The notes: generated from the letters alone by a model not told the origin. DNA of 64,000 bases from Cheiracanthium punctorium (GCA_038373885.1 JAWZYV010015814.1:248001-312000), one strand, 5' to 3'. Counted from the first letter of the stretch, positions 10,962-22,079 are shown. Numbers and translations: made by a program.

Positions 10962-11995
10962 AGGCAGACACCTTAAAGCTCCTCAAACGTTCTGTGAGCA
11001 CGATCGCTTTTCAAGTACAACACCCTTAAAACAATGAACATCAAAAATCCTACACATAAAAACAATTAAGGAAATAATTTTTTTTCCAGTGAAAGTACTT
11101 ACATTATGGAATCTTTTTTTCAATGCATATCCAGTGTAAATCCAAGATATATTTTAAAACTAAAAAAAAACAGTGTTTTTGAAAACAAAAAAACTGCCTG
11201 TAGCCACAGCATCCAAGTGATCTTTCGCTGGCCGCTCGCGACATGTACACCTGCCAAACTAGCCCCGTACTCTGTATGACAAAAAACCAACATTACAACA
11301 ACAATAAGTAATACGAAGGGGGATCTTATTTACAACCCTCTCTTCGAACGCCATCAGATGACATTTTTATTTCCAGGTAAAATATATAAAAGAGAGAGAG
11401 GAGGAGAGGGGGGGTGCGGGAGGCTATTCTTTTGTTATAGCGTTTGGACAATAGACGTAAGGAGTTTATCATTCCAGATTCTGGTTTTTCTCCGGGCACA
11501 TATTTAGATTCCCCCCCCCCCTCTCTCTCTCTATAGGAAGATAATATCCAGTTATGACGAGTTTTTGGACGAGGTAGGAACGTATAAATCAGGGATCTAA
11601 TGAGAAAGTTTCTTCTTCTTTTTGAGCTGAAATAACAAAATTTGGAAAAGCGATATAGCTTTTCTTTTTTTGCGATTTACCCCGGAGGAGTTTTTGGGTA
11701 GAAACTAATGAGCTCATGAGTAATCAGTTGAGTGTTATAATTTTTCTGAAGGACTCATAAGGTATCTTTGGATCATCATCATCATCGTTATAATTATTTT
11801 ACAAATTATGTCTGTGAAGTGTTTTTTTTTTTTTCTGAAAAGAGAAAGAAGCTTACCCCACACTGGGGCCCTGGGTCAGGCTAACTTTGTTGCTGTTTTA
11901 TTTATTTATTTTTAATACCGTTAACTTATAATATCCCTGATTTTAGCTGGCGCAAGTAAAATCCGTCGTGTCTCCAACATCCTTCAAGTTGTTAA
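10962..11995. other. no gene; purine and pyrimidine tracts
   Basis: No gene is seen. A purine-rich tract with AG repeats and a G run lies at about 11391-11432, and a C run passing into CT repeats at 11511-11533. Such mirror-type tracts can form non-B DNA. The rest is AT-rich. Confidence 0.6.
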
Positions 11996-12507
11996 CCCTT
12001 TGAGGGGCAACCCTTTCCCAATGCTGAAAAAAGGGCAGCCGTTGCCATCGCTCGACTTTACTGCCAGCAAGATGGCGGACGATCGAAACGTTCATCGCGT
12101 GCCATAGATCTTGAGACCCCTTTTTTGACGCAGCTGGCTGTGCCGGCACAACCAGCTGCGTCAAAAAAGGGGTCTCTAGATCTGTGGCACGCGATGAACG
12201 TTTCGATCGTCGGCCATCTTGCTGGTAGTTAAGTCGAGCGATGGCAACGGCTGCCCTTTTTTCAGCATTGGGAAATCTATCCAGCTGTTCTCGCATTTTT
12301 CAGTTTTTGGGCAGATGTCAGTGCTGTTAAAAATAATCGTGACAATTTTTTTTTACGGGAAAGGACGTGCTAAAAAGTAAAGGATTCTCGTGGAGCTAGG
12401 TCACCCGCAACTATTTTTATAGAAATCAAATCTATTCTTCGTGACGGGCAACAGTCAAAATGTCAGAGTTGGGTGTTCCCAGAGGGGGATCACTGCGCCT
12501 TAAAGGG
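11996..12507. mobile_element. piggyBac-like palindromic MITE, copy 1
   Basis: The element starts CCCTTTGAGG and ends CCTTAAAGGG, and lies exactly between two TTAA tetranucleotides (11992-11995 and 12508-12511), the target site of piggyBac. Its centre is the near-perfect palindrome described separately. Copies 2 and 3 are at 55681-56007 and 31318-31693. The internal open frame at 11943-12296 is a by-product of the palindrome. Superfamily assignment rests on TTAA and the CCC/GGG ends only. Confidence 0.82.
12016..12273. repeat. near-perfect 258-bp palindrome without spacer
   Basis: Arms 12016-12144 and 12145-12273 are equal in length and nearly fully complementary, meeting at TGTGCCGGCACA with no loop. 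The outer ends are TCCCAATGCTGAAAA and its complement. This would fold into a long hairpin in RNA or a cruciform in DNA. Confidence 0.9.
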
Positions 12508-12703
12508 TTAAACGATATCCTCTGGAGGTGCCGGTTTCAGGTGGTGGTGGGTCCCTCCTCTGGAATGGGTTTAAAATTAGGGGACCAACGAACAGAAGTC
12601 CAACCCCTTCGGGTGGAGGGTGGGGCATTGGCACCCATCTTCCGGGGATAGTGCAATCTTTTATCCCGGGACACAACGGCAACAACAACATAGTATCCCT
12701 GGG
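12508..12703. other. GC-rich patch of unknown nature
   Basis: About 190 bp between two mobile elements are clearly richer in G and C than the surroundings and stay open in several frames on both strands (within 12460-12839). No protein family is recognised. The CAACAACAACA run near its right end recalls a SINE tail, but no A or B box is seen. It may be an undescribed repeat or a fragment of host sequence. Confidence 0.35.
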
Positions 12704-13715
12704 CATGGGTGGCCAACCTTTTGCACAGCATGCGCCTCCGTTTTTCTCCATAGATGAGGTCAGACGCGCCACGAGCAATTTTTTAATGCTCTTAAGCTCA
12801 CGGATAGAGTTGGAAAATATGAATACGGGTAGGCTTTAGTTTAGGGAAATAAAAGCGATTTGTGCGAATATGAGATTTATTATTATTTTTATTTTTATTT
12901 TTATTTATTTATTTATTTATTTTATTTATTTATTTTTTTTTTTTGAGAAAGATAATTCGAGAATTAATTTTTTCGACTGCTTTGCAGGGGATCGGATAGC
13001 ATTCGATTTTTGATGACAGTGATATTTTGGAATGCACAAATATTTCCTTTAGATGCAGGATTGTAAATTATTAGAAATAAAATATTTCCGGGAACGATAA
13101 TCATAACTGCCATACTTGACGGAAAAAAATTAACCGCTTTTTGAACAGTATAGGGTAAATCCGGGAGAGATGGACCACGTTTTTTCCTTCGTTCTCTAAA
13201 AGCCATATATTTATATATAAATATATTACTTTTCACAGTATATACATATAGCGTATGATATTTCTTACAAAAATCCTAATACAGAAGATCACATATGTAA
13301 AGGAATTTTTTTCTAATGATTTTTAAAAATATTTACTATGCGGTACCTCTGTGAATGGGAAAGATGGACCACCATAAAATAATGAAAAAGTTGCACATGT
13401 ATTAAATTTATAAATATATATTTTCATTACATGAAAACTAAAATTAACTTACTTGCAATTAAATTAATTTTAATTAATTTATTAAGTTTACCTGAATTAC
13501 AATGGGACATTTACTGTGAAATTGTGTTTACGAAATTGTTTTTATGAGCTATGACTTAAGAATGACACAAAACCTGGTCCATCTCTACCGCCTAGACGAG
13601 GTCCATCTCTGTCGCCTAGGCGTGGTCCATCCTTCCCGATCGTCCGGATGACAAGTACAACCCACCCTCACTCTACATTGTAGATATCACGTCGCCATTT
13701 TAGGTTATTTGGAAG

Positions 13716-13974
13716 CAGACTTCGTGCCGATTACAATCGACTGTAATCGATGACTAAAATAATATTTTACAAATTTTACAAAAATGCTATGATAAAATTG
13801 CATTATCATAGAATTCTTTTGATATTTGATTTCTTTAACATCAGGATTACTGTTATTTTACTAAATTAACATTCATTAGTCATAATCATTTTGGAAATTG
13901 TTAGTAATCGTAATCGTAATCCATATCATTTCTTGTAATCGATTACAGATGACCGTGTAATCGCACGAAGTCTG
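13716..13974. mobile_element. word-array hAT-type MITE (word GTAATCG)
   Basis: TIRs CAGACTTCGTGC and GCACGAAGTCTG are bounded by a perfect 8-bp TSD, TTTGGAAG (13708-13715 and 13975-13982). The word TGTAATCG or GTAATCGATTACA recurs inside both ends (13727-13752 and 13904-13962). Confidence 0.93.
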
Positions 13975-14114
13975 TTTGGAAGCCTACATGTTCCCCGAGA
14001 GTACATCATCAAAACTAGATAGATCACACATAGAATAGAATTTTTAATTGCAGAATTATAACCGTATGAAAAAATTATTTGCCTCACCAACGCCAACAAT
14101 GATAATTAGCTTAA

Positions 14115-14390
14115 CCCATTTATGCCTAGTGTCCCTTTTTTGGGACGGCATTTTCGCTATGAGTCGAAAACGTTATTTATTTTTCCTAGCCTTTGTTCAT
14201 GAGTATTGAGCCTCAACTCTACAAAATATTTTAACATGACCCAGTAGGATGTTGATATTTCGTTTATTATGCATAATGATTTTAAAAGAAATCATCCCTT
14301 GTTCAAGAAGTTGACATCCGAAATTTATCTATTATTTCTGTTATCAGTAAAAATCGAAGAAAGTCGCAAAAATATCCAAGCACAAATGGG
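14115..14390. mobile_element. TTAA-target MITE, second family, copy 1
   Basis: The element starts CCCATTTATGCCTAG next to TTAA (14111-14114) and ends CACAAATGGG before TTAT, a one-base variant of the target. The copy at 53780-54061 is about 85% alike along its whole length and has intact TTAA on both sides. The short terminal repeats CCCATTTRTGC suggest a piggyBac-like mechanism. No frame of note. Confidence 0.82.
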
Positions 14391-14792
14391 TTATAAATTA
14401 TGTTTTTTTGATTAGCAAATATTAGCAAGCCTTACAAAATCTATTTAAGTGTCTCACTGAGATAGTTGCTCTATATATGGAGAGGCGCATTAATTAAATA
14501 TTTGGTTGTTACATCTCACAAGGTGGTCCGTCTATCCCGGAATTACCCTATTAAAAAAAAAAAAAAAAAAAAAAATTCAAAATTTTAACAGGGCCACATG
14601 TCACTCCAAAATTTTGCGGTATTTTAAACTGAAAATTACTGTCTAGAAAATGTAGTTAGTGATTTTTTCGTAAGGGTTGGCAGCTAGGAAATTATTTCGA
14701 AAATTTTCAGCCTATTTTAAAACAATAAATAGTAGCAAGAATGGGATGCTCCACTTGAAACCATCCAATGCGCCACGATTTGGCCACCCCTG

Positions 14793-14829
14793 TCCCAGAA
14801 GTTAAAAAAATTACTTAAACTTCTGGGAC
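14793..14829. repeat. 11-bp stem hairpin
   Basis: TCCCAGAAGTT and AACTTCTGGGA form a perfect stem around an AT-rich loop, directly next to the right end of the 12704-14792 element. Function unknown. Confidence 0.7.
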
Positions 14830-15146
14830 CTAATGTATCTGGAGCCCGTCATGCTAAGTGCATGAACATCTTCCCTCAATGAAAGAACTAACCCTATAAA
14901 CTAGAAAACAGTTTATGACAGGGTCTCTTAAACTTATGTAGAGTGAGGATGCATATTATAATTTTTATAAGTAATTAATATTTTGAAGGTATTATTAATT
15001 AAATCTCTTTTTCGCCGCTCAGTATTATTTTACTTTAAATAAATGAAGGATTTTTTTAATGTAAAAAGCTATTCATTTTAACGTTTTTTACTATGTTTAT
15101 GATAAACTTCATACATGGAATTCCTACTGAATGGAATGATAGTTTA

Positions 15147-15321
15147 TAGAGATGGACGCGAGACGAAAAATTGGCGTCTCGCGTCTCGCAAAACAGCCGA
15201 AAAGCTTGTCTCGTCTCTCAAAAATCCCTATATCATAATGTTAAAAATGTTTGTCTCGTCTCGCAAAAAAACTGTAAATCTCTGTCTCGTCTCGCAAAAA
15301 GTCTTCTCGCGTCCATCCCTA
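15147..15321. mobile_element. word-array hAT-type MITE (word GTCTCGTCTCGC)
   Basis: TIRs TAGAGATGGACGCGAGA and TCTCGCGTCCATCCCTA are bounded by a perfect 8-bp TSD, ATAGTTTA (15139-15146 and 15322-15329). The interior is a run of the word TGTCTCGTCTCGCAAAA and variants. Open frames at 15115-15458 are products of this array. Confidence 0.93.
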
Positions 15322-15520
15322 ATAGTTTACTACTTTTCTTGTTACTTAGTTATTTCAATAAAAACATTAACATAAAAAAAAATGTTAGAATTCACCACTT
15401 TGTACTCTATCACAGTAAAAAGAGCATTGAATCCAATATTAAATGTAAACAGAGGTGATATATTTTGAACAATAAAATACAATACAGGCATAACTTTTAC
15501 TTTATTTATTTATTTATTTT

Positions 15521-16297
15521 TACACAGGATGTCCCAAAAAGATGGTAACATGCTTTAATTCTTTATCTATTAGAGATAAGTGGGCAGTGTCAAATGAAAA
15601 AAATGTTCAAAATAAGATCATAAATAAGACTCCGTTAAAAAAAAATTCCTCTCGTTAGTTTTCAAGAGTTACACTTTTTTAAGTTTGTGTACGAGCCCCC
15701 TAATTTTTTTTCAGTTATTAAAATGTGCCTCATTCGCTAAAGAGGTGGTGTATAAAATTTTAGCTTTTCATCATAAGACATTTTAGAGATATATTTAAAC
15801 ATTTATTGGGGCTATGCGTGAATTCGAATGTAATCGTATATTGCAAGAGTGCAAAAACATTTTTTCTTAATTTCTGTATGATCCCCTGAAACGCATCCGA
15901 CCTAATTTTTCCCATTCGAGAACCACTGAAAGTGGTTTAAGTCCGCAAACATTTCTGACACTTTTTAGGATATAATTCTCAAATTTGGTATGCCACCTGA
16001 TTTGAGCAGTTCCCAATTACTAAATGGTGGGGTACCATTTACTAATTGGAATTTTTTTCATACGGGGTTGTATACAAATTTAAAAAGTGTAACTCTTTGA
16101 AAATTAACGAGAGGAAATTGAAATGAAAATTAACGTGATAAACGTTAATGAACGTTAATGAAAATTAACGAGATTAGTGTTTTTTAAGTAGTCTTTTTCA
16201 CACCTCATTTTGAATATTTTTTCAACTGACATTGCCCACTTACGTCTAATGGGGTAAGAATTAAAACGTGTTGCCACCTTTTTGGGACACCCTGTAT
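15521..16297. mobile_element. long-TIR MITE of the CAGGRTGTCCC type
   Basis: The left end begins CAGGATGTCCCAAAAAG and the inverted right end CAGGGTGTCCCAAAAAG. The arms stay complementary for well over 100 bp, sharing blocks such as AAGTGGGCARTGTCA. TA lies at or near the ends. A related left-arm fragment is at 60385-60660. No transposase frame was found. Confidence 0.85.
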
Positions 16298-17153
16298 AAA
16301 CACCTCCCTTGAAGAATTCTGCACAGGCTACAACGCAGTTACAACACTTTCAAATGTAAACAATAAATTTGAATAAAAGCGACTATACTCTCTCAATTTT
16401 ACTTTCAAGTTTAAAACTGCAAGACTATGTATAATATGAGTATGCTTCTAAGTCAGTAAAAAATCCATTTGTAATGTAGTGAAAATTGAAATTCTAAGGA
16501 CAGGATTATGCACCCGTGACAATCAGAGGGACATTTTTTTCTTCTTCTAAATTATTTGGCTTAAAAACAGAAATATGTGACATACATACAACTTAGGAAC
16601 ACTGGAACAATCTGTAATGAACTCCAGAGAGCAAATACGAAGAATGATTTGATACTTTTGCAGGAACTTACCTGAAAATGGAAAAAAGAGGTATTTCAGC
16701 AAGCGTTAATTTTATAAAGCATATTCATACATCGAAATAATGTAACAAAGATCACAAATTATTTATTTGATTTTGTGTAGGATTTCAAAAAGAAAGCCTG
16801 CACTCTTCTTTTTTAATGTTTTACAAAATAACAAAATGGAAATAATAACCGTTTTATTTTTATAAGCATAATGAAATGTTCTCACAAGTTGAAAAATTCG
16901 GCCTCAAATAGATTTAATTGACGATTGTGTATCCTCGTGTTCGAAGATGCTTCCACCACAATATTCTATGAATCTGTGGCCAGAGATAAGCGAGATAACG
17001 GATGAGTGTCATGTGGGCGGCGCATTACTTTCTTTGCACGTCCATTAAATGCACTTCATTCAAACTTACATCGTTGGAAATGCGATACGATACTCCAGTT
17101 CTTTTCATATACTATTGCCAGAATAGCAGTTTTTTTTTAACATCCAGTATTTA
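16298..17153. other. no gene supported
   Basis: AT-rich, with no recognised coding region. At 17030-17110, CTTTGCACGTCCATTAAAT and CTTACATCGTTGGAAAT resemble the start of R1 units (27110-27180), so an old R1 fragment is likely there. On the minus strand a donor-like CAGGTAAGT lies near 16665, but no convincing frame precedes it. Confidence 0.5.
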
Positions 17154-17716
17154 TACAAGGTGATTCAGAAGTCTTGTAAAATACTCTAGAAGCTCGGGAT
17201 TTAAAACCAAAAACAAATAAATTCAGAAATACCATAACTTCAAAAACTGACTTGAGGCGTGCACATATTCGGGTGGGTGGAGTCACTATTTTTAGAAATT
17301 TAGTGATCTAAGAAAAATTTAAGTTTCTTCAGAACAAGGCAACCCATATAGTTCACTGTATGTTTTTTTTTTTCCAATCTATCAGAATGGGCCAATTTTT
17401 AGTAAATTTTACTGACTGTATCTTGTACAGTATTTAAGGAATTCACGTTTAAAAATGCTGGCGAATATTTCATTTTGCATTTTTTCACTCTTTCATTGCT
17501 TGTAACTCTCCGTTATATTATAATGCAATTGGGGTTGTTTTATAGGGTTTTTTCTGCTCTTTCTAAATTTGGGGTTGCTTTTTGTCTAACATATTTAGAA
17601 ACTTGAATGAGTGAGGGATTTACTAAGTTTTTGAACTTTTTGATTCTACGCGTGATAGCGGAAAAACAATTGGAGATAGACGAGGGGTTCCATGTTGAGT
17701 TCTGAATCACCCTGTA
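17154..17716. mobile_element. TIR MITE of the CARGGTGATTCAGAA type
   Basis: Left end ACAAGGTGATTCAGAA and right end TTCTGAATCACCCTGT are inverted repeats with TAT/ATA at the edges. The open frame on the minus strand (17540-17764) runs out over the right end and has no known domain. Probably a non-autonomous Tc1/mariner-type element. Confidence 0.75.
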
Positions 17717-18707
17717 TATAATTATTGATTCGACAAACTGGCAATTCAAATGGGAGGTACTCAATTAAAGTGATGCAACAGTTCGTCAATGTCAATACTC
17801 TAAGGCTAACTCGTTTTAAAGTTATGCTCTATGCGTAACATACGTACGTACAGGATTAGCAGTACGTGTCGGATTGCTAAAAAGTTAGATCCGTGGATAT
17901 ACGAATCTGAAAACGGATGGTTTGTTTTTATATCCGCGGATTCGGATCTGAGAGCGGATCATCTGTATTTTATATCCACGGATACGGATACGGGTACGGA
18001 TCATTTTGTTCGGAAATTATTTTGAAGACAACATCATCTTGAAGCGAAAATTTCATGTACAATGATAGTTTCCAGATTAAAAAAATATAGATTAAAAAAT
18101 AATGTAATGGTTAAAATCACATTTTTAATAATCTTTACAGGGGTTTATAGGCATAAAATTGTCGAAACGCTAATACCAAGTAGTTTCAAATCTGCTGAAC
18201 CTCTTGTAAAAACAGAGCAGCAATTCGAGAAAACTATGTGATTTTGGTGCATAAATACGACCAACTGTATCAGACACTTGAAAATTTTTAGGATGTCTCT
18301 TCACAAGCTGTATATGTATAAGGCACTGTAATAAACGATGAACCTCTGCCGGTTAAGATACTTTCAGAAAAAAATTAATATATTTGTACCCTGTACAAAA
18401 ACATCGTAACATGATCATATTCTTGAACTGTAGCATAAAAAAAAAAGTGTGTGCGTGTAATCTGTACGCGCGATTGAAGTAAAACTTCTCTGACGTTTAC
18501 GACACATATCACCACTGAAATGATTAAACTTTAACTTAAAATAAATATCATATTATAATTTAATTATATTTATTATTCATGTACTTTACAAAGATTATAT
18601 AAATAATATATTCATATTATTCATTGGAAATAGGTACTTGAATGTCACTTGAATTTTATATGTATGAAATTATAGGTTTGTGCTAACTATAATGTGAAAC
18701 ATGAATT

Positions 18708-18929
18708 TTACTCTCTAAATTTGCTAATTTTCTTGAAAATACAGAAATCTATCGTTGTACCGAAACGTGTTGTTGATTGAAGTCGAGAAGTATTCATAGT
18801 TAGATCCAATTTTCCTTTTAAAAAATCAACTAACGGCTGAGATTCTTGAGAGCGAAAATTAACATTAAACTCTCCAGTAAGAATCATTAGTAAGTCCTGA
18901 TAATTACTTAGAATCCAGGAAGTGCCCAT
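18708..18929 (-). pseudogene. endonuclease-domain fragment of a transposable element
   Basis: The minus-strand frame encodes 73 residues reading LTGEFNVNF, then PLVDFLKGKLDLTMN, then TTRFGTTIDFCIF. The GDFN-like block (here GEFN), the L-x-L-x-x-N spacing and the TT-x-x-GTTID block are the C-terminal signature of endonuclease/exonuclease/phosphatase (EEP) domains carried by non-LTR retrotransposons and by Helentron-type Rep-helicase proteins. The family usually continues SRH or similar after TTID; here the match fades after about residue 65, and nothing recognisable lies upstream. It is therefore a short dead remnant, not a gene. Its position beside Helentron-like copies makes a Helentron origin attractive, but the fragment alone cannot distinguish the two sources. 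Confidence 0.6.
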
Positions 18930-18934
18930 GTTGT

Positions 18935-19200
18935 AGTATTATTCTTTAACTGTTTTCTTATACCATTGTTCCGTCTGGAGGTTGGGTATGAATGGGGGGA
19001 ATGTCCATAGTCTAGTATTATACTTTAACTGTGTTCTTTAACTGATGTTTTACTCTGTTTGTTGGGTTCGAATGCAGGTAGTGTAAATTTTTTTGTGTTT
19101 TTCTATCACAGTGTTCTTAAGCGTTGATTTCGTCTGCTGGTAGGTTTCGAATTATTATTCTGTATCCATGTTTTTAAACTGCAGGTTCTATCTATTGTTT
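18935..19200. repeat. degenerate 90-bp tandem segment
   Basis: A module containing TTCTTTAACTG, a GTCTG or GTTTG block, and GGTTSGGTWTGAATG recurs about three times in diverged form (near 18937, 19010 and 19100). No function is recognised. Confidence 0.45.
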
Positions 19201-21261
19201 GGGATTGATTGTAGCCAGGGTCCGTTTCTTTGTACTTTTCCAAAACCATGTATATTATTCATCTAAAAATAAGGATTATCGAGAACCTCTTGTGAGGTTG
19301 GGATTACATGTGTTGGATGTACCTTCGCAACGCTTATCTCTACTTATTATAAAAGAAGGTGTCTGTGTGTGTGTGTGTGTGTGTGTCTGTCGGCAGCGTT
19401 ACGGACAAACGGCTACACCTAGAAACACCAAATTTGGTACTCGGGAAGATGTAAATATGTGGTTGTGCACCTCGAAGCGATTTTTTCAAAATTCGACCTA
19501 GAATTTTTTTTATTTTATGTTTTATGCGATTTTTGGCATTTTTTCTCACCTAATTCGTAATAACGCCGGAAATTACGCTCGCAGCAAAACGGCATTTGTA
19601 TCATCGGATAGAAGAGGAAATTTTCTTTTAAAAACAGTTTGTTCTGAATACGTAACATGATTTACCGATTTTTAGGAATTTTTTTACCAAGCATCTGCTT
19701 CGCGATTGGTTTTCGTAAAATAATTTTAAAACTGTCGCATCTTCAATTCTATCCGTCATAACTTTTAGATATTTTGACAAATCGTGAAACATTCTTTTCT
19801 CCCTCTTTTAAAATAAAAACGAAAAAATCATGTAAATTATATGATTTTTTACGAATTTTAATGCAGCCTAATGTTTAGAATTTAATAGCCTCAACGCGAT
19901 CTTACGCCATTCATTACATTGCGATCACGGCACGAGAATTTATGTTCGGTTGTTGCCACAGAAAGGATTAGAAAAAAGGATTTTTTCAACCAATCGAGTT
20001 TTTAAATGGGATATCAGAATTTCAATTCGCAAGTGGAGATCTATGACGTCAAATGCTTTAAGATACGTAAAAATTACTCCATAATTTTAACTTATTTATA
20101 CCAGCTCTATTTTCAACACAGGGAGACGATATTTTGATTAAAATTTACTGTAGAAATAAACTAAGAAATTCACGATTATTATTATTAGAAGTGGTATTTT
20201 AATCCGGTGCTTATTTAAAAATTGAAATGTTTTCATGGCGCTGAAAATGTTCATTTTAAAAGTTACAAAGTTCGTTTCAAAGTGCGATATATCAAATTTT
20301 TTCTATTTACTATTTTTATTTTTGGCATTTAATTTAGTGCAGGCGTTGCCTAACATACGCATGCAGGTTGCGAGTATAATTTTATTTTAACGTTGAATTA
20401 CGTTCCTCCATAAAGGTTACATAACGCAAAGTTTTAATGATACCGTTTGAAAACAATTATGCGAAATATCGAAATTAACTCCCTCAACCTACTGGGGTAT
20501 CCTTTACGGCAGTCAAACAGTGACGTCATAAATAAAAAAATGCGTGAAATTTGTAAACTCTGCAACTCTAACGCTCTGTCACAATTAAAGTGGGAATAAG
20601 TAGCTCGAGATTACACAGTTTGATGTTTTTCAGGAGACAGGACTATGGAGGATATAAAAGATATCGCTATATTAGATACATGGATAGTTAAAATAGCACC
20701 CCTTGGATATTTTCTCCCCACAGTAAGATGAAATGGTTTGCGGCGCTAAATATGCCCATCTTATAAAACTATGTATAAATTAAATATATATGGAGAGTTT
20801 CCTTAATGGCAACCATTATGTGAAATGATTATTATTTATGCTAATGCGTAAATTGCAAAGAATCGCCACAGAATCAAAAGATCCTATTGAGGCCAAATAA
20901 TCTAAGCTGTTTCTTTAAAGGGAGCCTTGAAGAGGGAGAAGCGAATACAGATAGTATTAATGTACGTAATAGTTAGTATTATTAGATTTGTAAAAATAAT
21001 ATGAATAAATCGCAATGTACCACGTTAATAAATATTTCATGAAATTAAAAGTGTCCTGTTTCAACGGTTGTCTTATAACCAACTAAACGAAAAGTACTTC
21101 TAATTTGCGTTAATATATCCCGCAGTAATTTCAACAGAGGAGATTACTTGAACTTTTTTAAAAATGAAATTCTGTTTTGTCACATGCAGATATGATTTTA
21201 GTAGTAAAATATCCCCTTCTTCCCGTATGAAGAGCGGGTGCGCAGCTATTTTAAAAACATC

Positions 21262-21378
21262 TCTTGAAAATAGAATAAATGAATTCAGAAGACCTCAAAA
21301 CGTGTCAATACACCAAAATCTCGAAGTCGAATTTTTTTCATGATTACAATACTTTCCTTATATGGTACATGTTCGGAA
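21262..21378 (+). repeat. R2 repeat, 3' cap only
   Basis: Matches the last 110 bp of the R2 copies at 48530-48668 and 62465-62575: GAATTCAGAAGACCTCAAAA, then CACCAAAATCTCG, ending in the imperfect hairpin ACTTTCC to TTCGGAAAG. It is absent from the paired Helentron arm near 22395-22476, so it was inserted later. Confidence 0.75.
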
Positions 21379-21468
21379 AGAGATAAATGGTGCTGCATTT
21401 CATGTAGTGTCTTAGGTATTTAATGCTACAACTTGAGCCTAAAAAACTGTATGATGTAGAAATAAGAC

Positions 21469-21637
21469 CAGGTGCGTAGCCAGGAAATTTTTTCGGGGAG
21501 GGGATATGAGCCTGGAAATTTTTTCGAGGGGTATATGAACTTATATATGCATAAATAGACGGAATTTCATCACTAATCCAAAAATTTCGGGGGGGGAGGG
21601 ATATATCCCGATATCCCCCCCTCTGGCTACGCCCCTG
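21469..21637. mobile_element. hAT-like MITE of the GGCGTAGCCAG type
   Basis: TIRs CAGGTGCGTAGCCAG and CTGGCTACGCCCCTG with a perfect 8-bp TSD AATAAGAC (21461-21468 and 21638-21645). The paired Helentron arm shows the unoccupied site as AATGAGAC (complement at 22344-22351). Relatives are at 33329-33498 and 56672-56843. Confidence 0.95.
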
Positions 21638-21971
21638 AATAAGACATTTTGAAAGCCAGGAGTTCTCTGCAAACCATTAAGCTTTCCACTTTTTTGATAG
21701 TGAATGACACTGACGTAGTTTTTTGAGTCATTATACTGCAATGATCAGGTTAGTTCTCATGACACAAACTTTACATTAAGAGTCAAATAATTTTGCTCTT
21801 TTTTTTTTTTAATTCCACATCACGAATAATTTCGAATTACACATGAAAGGAAAATTTTCGTTTCCTACCGTGCGAAGAACGGGCACGCAGCTAGTTGATA
21901 TATAAAATAAAGATTGATGTCTGAAAGATACGGCACTTGACTGTTTTTATCGCCGTTTCTTTCCCTAACAG

Positions 21972-22026
21972 GTTCTGCGTACTTTTACAGGATGAAGTCG
22001 TCGAAAGCAGCAGAGCGGTCGAAAAG
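21972..22026 (+). CDS. candidate internal exon of an unknown host gene
   Basis: A strong pyrimidine-rich acceptor, TTTCTTTCCCTAACAG, precedes 55 bases ending AAAAG before the donor GTAGGT. After one leading base the exon reads 18 codons: FCVLLQDEVVESSRAVEK. A second acceptor (TTTTACAG at 21983-21990) would give a 36-base, 12-codon version in the same frame. Base composition is balanced, with several CpGs, unlike the AT-rich neighbours. The 184-bp spacer it occupies (21896-22079) belongs to neither flanking Helentron copy, which supports host origin. No protein family is recognised from 18 residues. A chance combination of splice-like signals is the main alternative. Confidence 0.42.
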
Positions 22027-22079
22027 GTAGGTTTTCCTGTGGTTCTTCTTTTTCAGGGTCAGCGTGGAGTATATGACAT

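Larger units (their letters stand above)
13153..14548. mobile_element. TA-type inverted-repeat MITE, middle shell
   Basis: The left end GGGTAAATCCGGGAGAGAT and the inverted right end GGGTAATTCCGGGATAGAC are about 80% alike, and both are flanked by TA. The motif GATGGACCAC/GTGGTCCATC recurs inside (about 13169, 13364 and 13570-13632). Two younger elements (13716-13974 and 14115-14390) interrupt it. It is non-coding. Confidence 0.78.
12704..14792. mobile_element. hAT-like element, outer shell of a triple nest
   Basis: Left end CATGGGTGGCCAACC and right end TTTGGCCACCCCTG are imperfect TIRs of the CAGGGGTGGCCAA type seen better at 34152-34611. GCGCCACGA occurs near both ends. The flanks TCCCTGGG and TCCCAGAA agree at five of eight positions, so the element is old. 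Inside it is a TA-type MITE (13153-14548), which itself carries two further insertions. A (TTTA)n and poly-T tract lies at about 12880-12943. Confidence 0.65.
19355..21895 (+). mobile_element. Helentron-like non-autonomous element, left arm of inverted pair
   Basis: Begins with a TG microsatellite (about 19364-19386) and GTCGGCAGCGTTACGG, and ends in a stem-loop with CCGTGCGAAGAACGGG followed by GCAGCTAGT (21869-21895). A short GC hairpin just before a CTAGT end is characteristic of many arthropod Helitron/Helentron-type 3' termini. A diverged internal terminus lies at 21220-21247. The copy at 22080-23870 is the reverse complement at roughly 75-85% identity by eye. Two younger insertions interrupt this arm: an R2 cap (about 21262-21378) and a hAT MITE (21469-21637). 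No Rep-helicase frame is present. Confidence 0.7.

Noticed and set aside
11943..12296. 117-codon minus-strand frame
   Set aside because: Lies on the 258-bp palindrome of a TTAA-target MITE and reads both arms; not a gene.
12460..12839. Overlapping frames on both strands, 63-103 codons
   Set aside because: Simultaneous openness in several frames reflects base composition of a GC-rich patch; no family recognised. Kept only as an unexplained patch.
19199..19549. Frames with CVCVCV or THTHTH runs on both strands
   Set aside because: Products of the TG microsatellite at 19364-19386.
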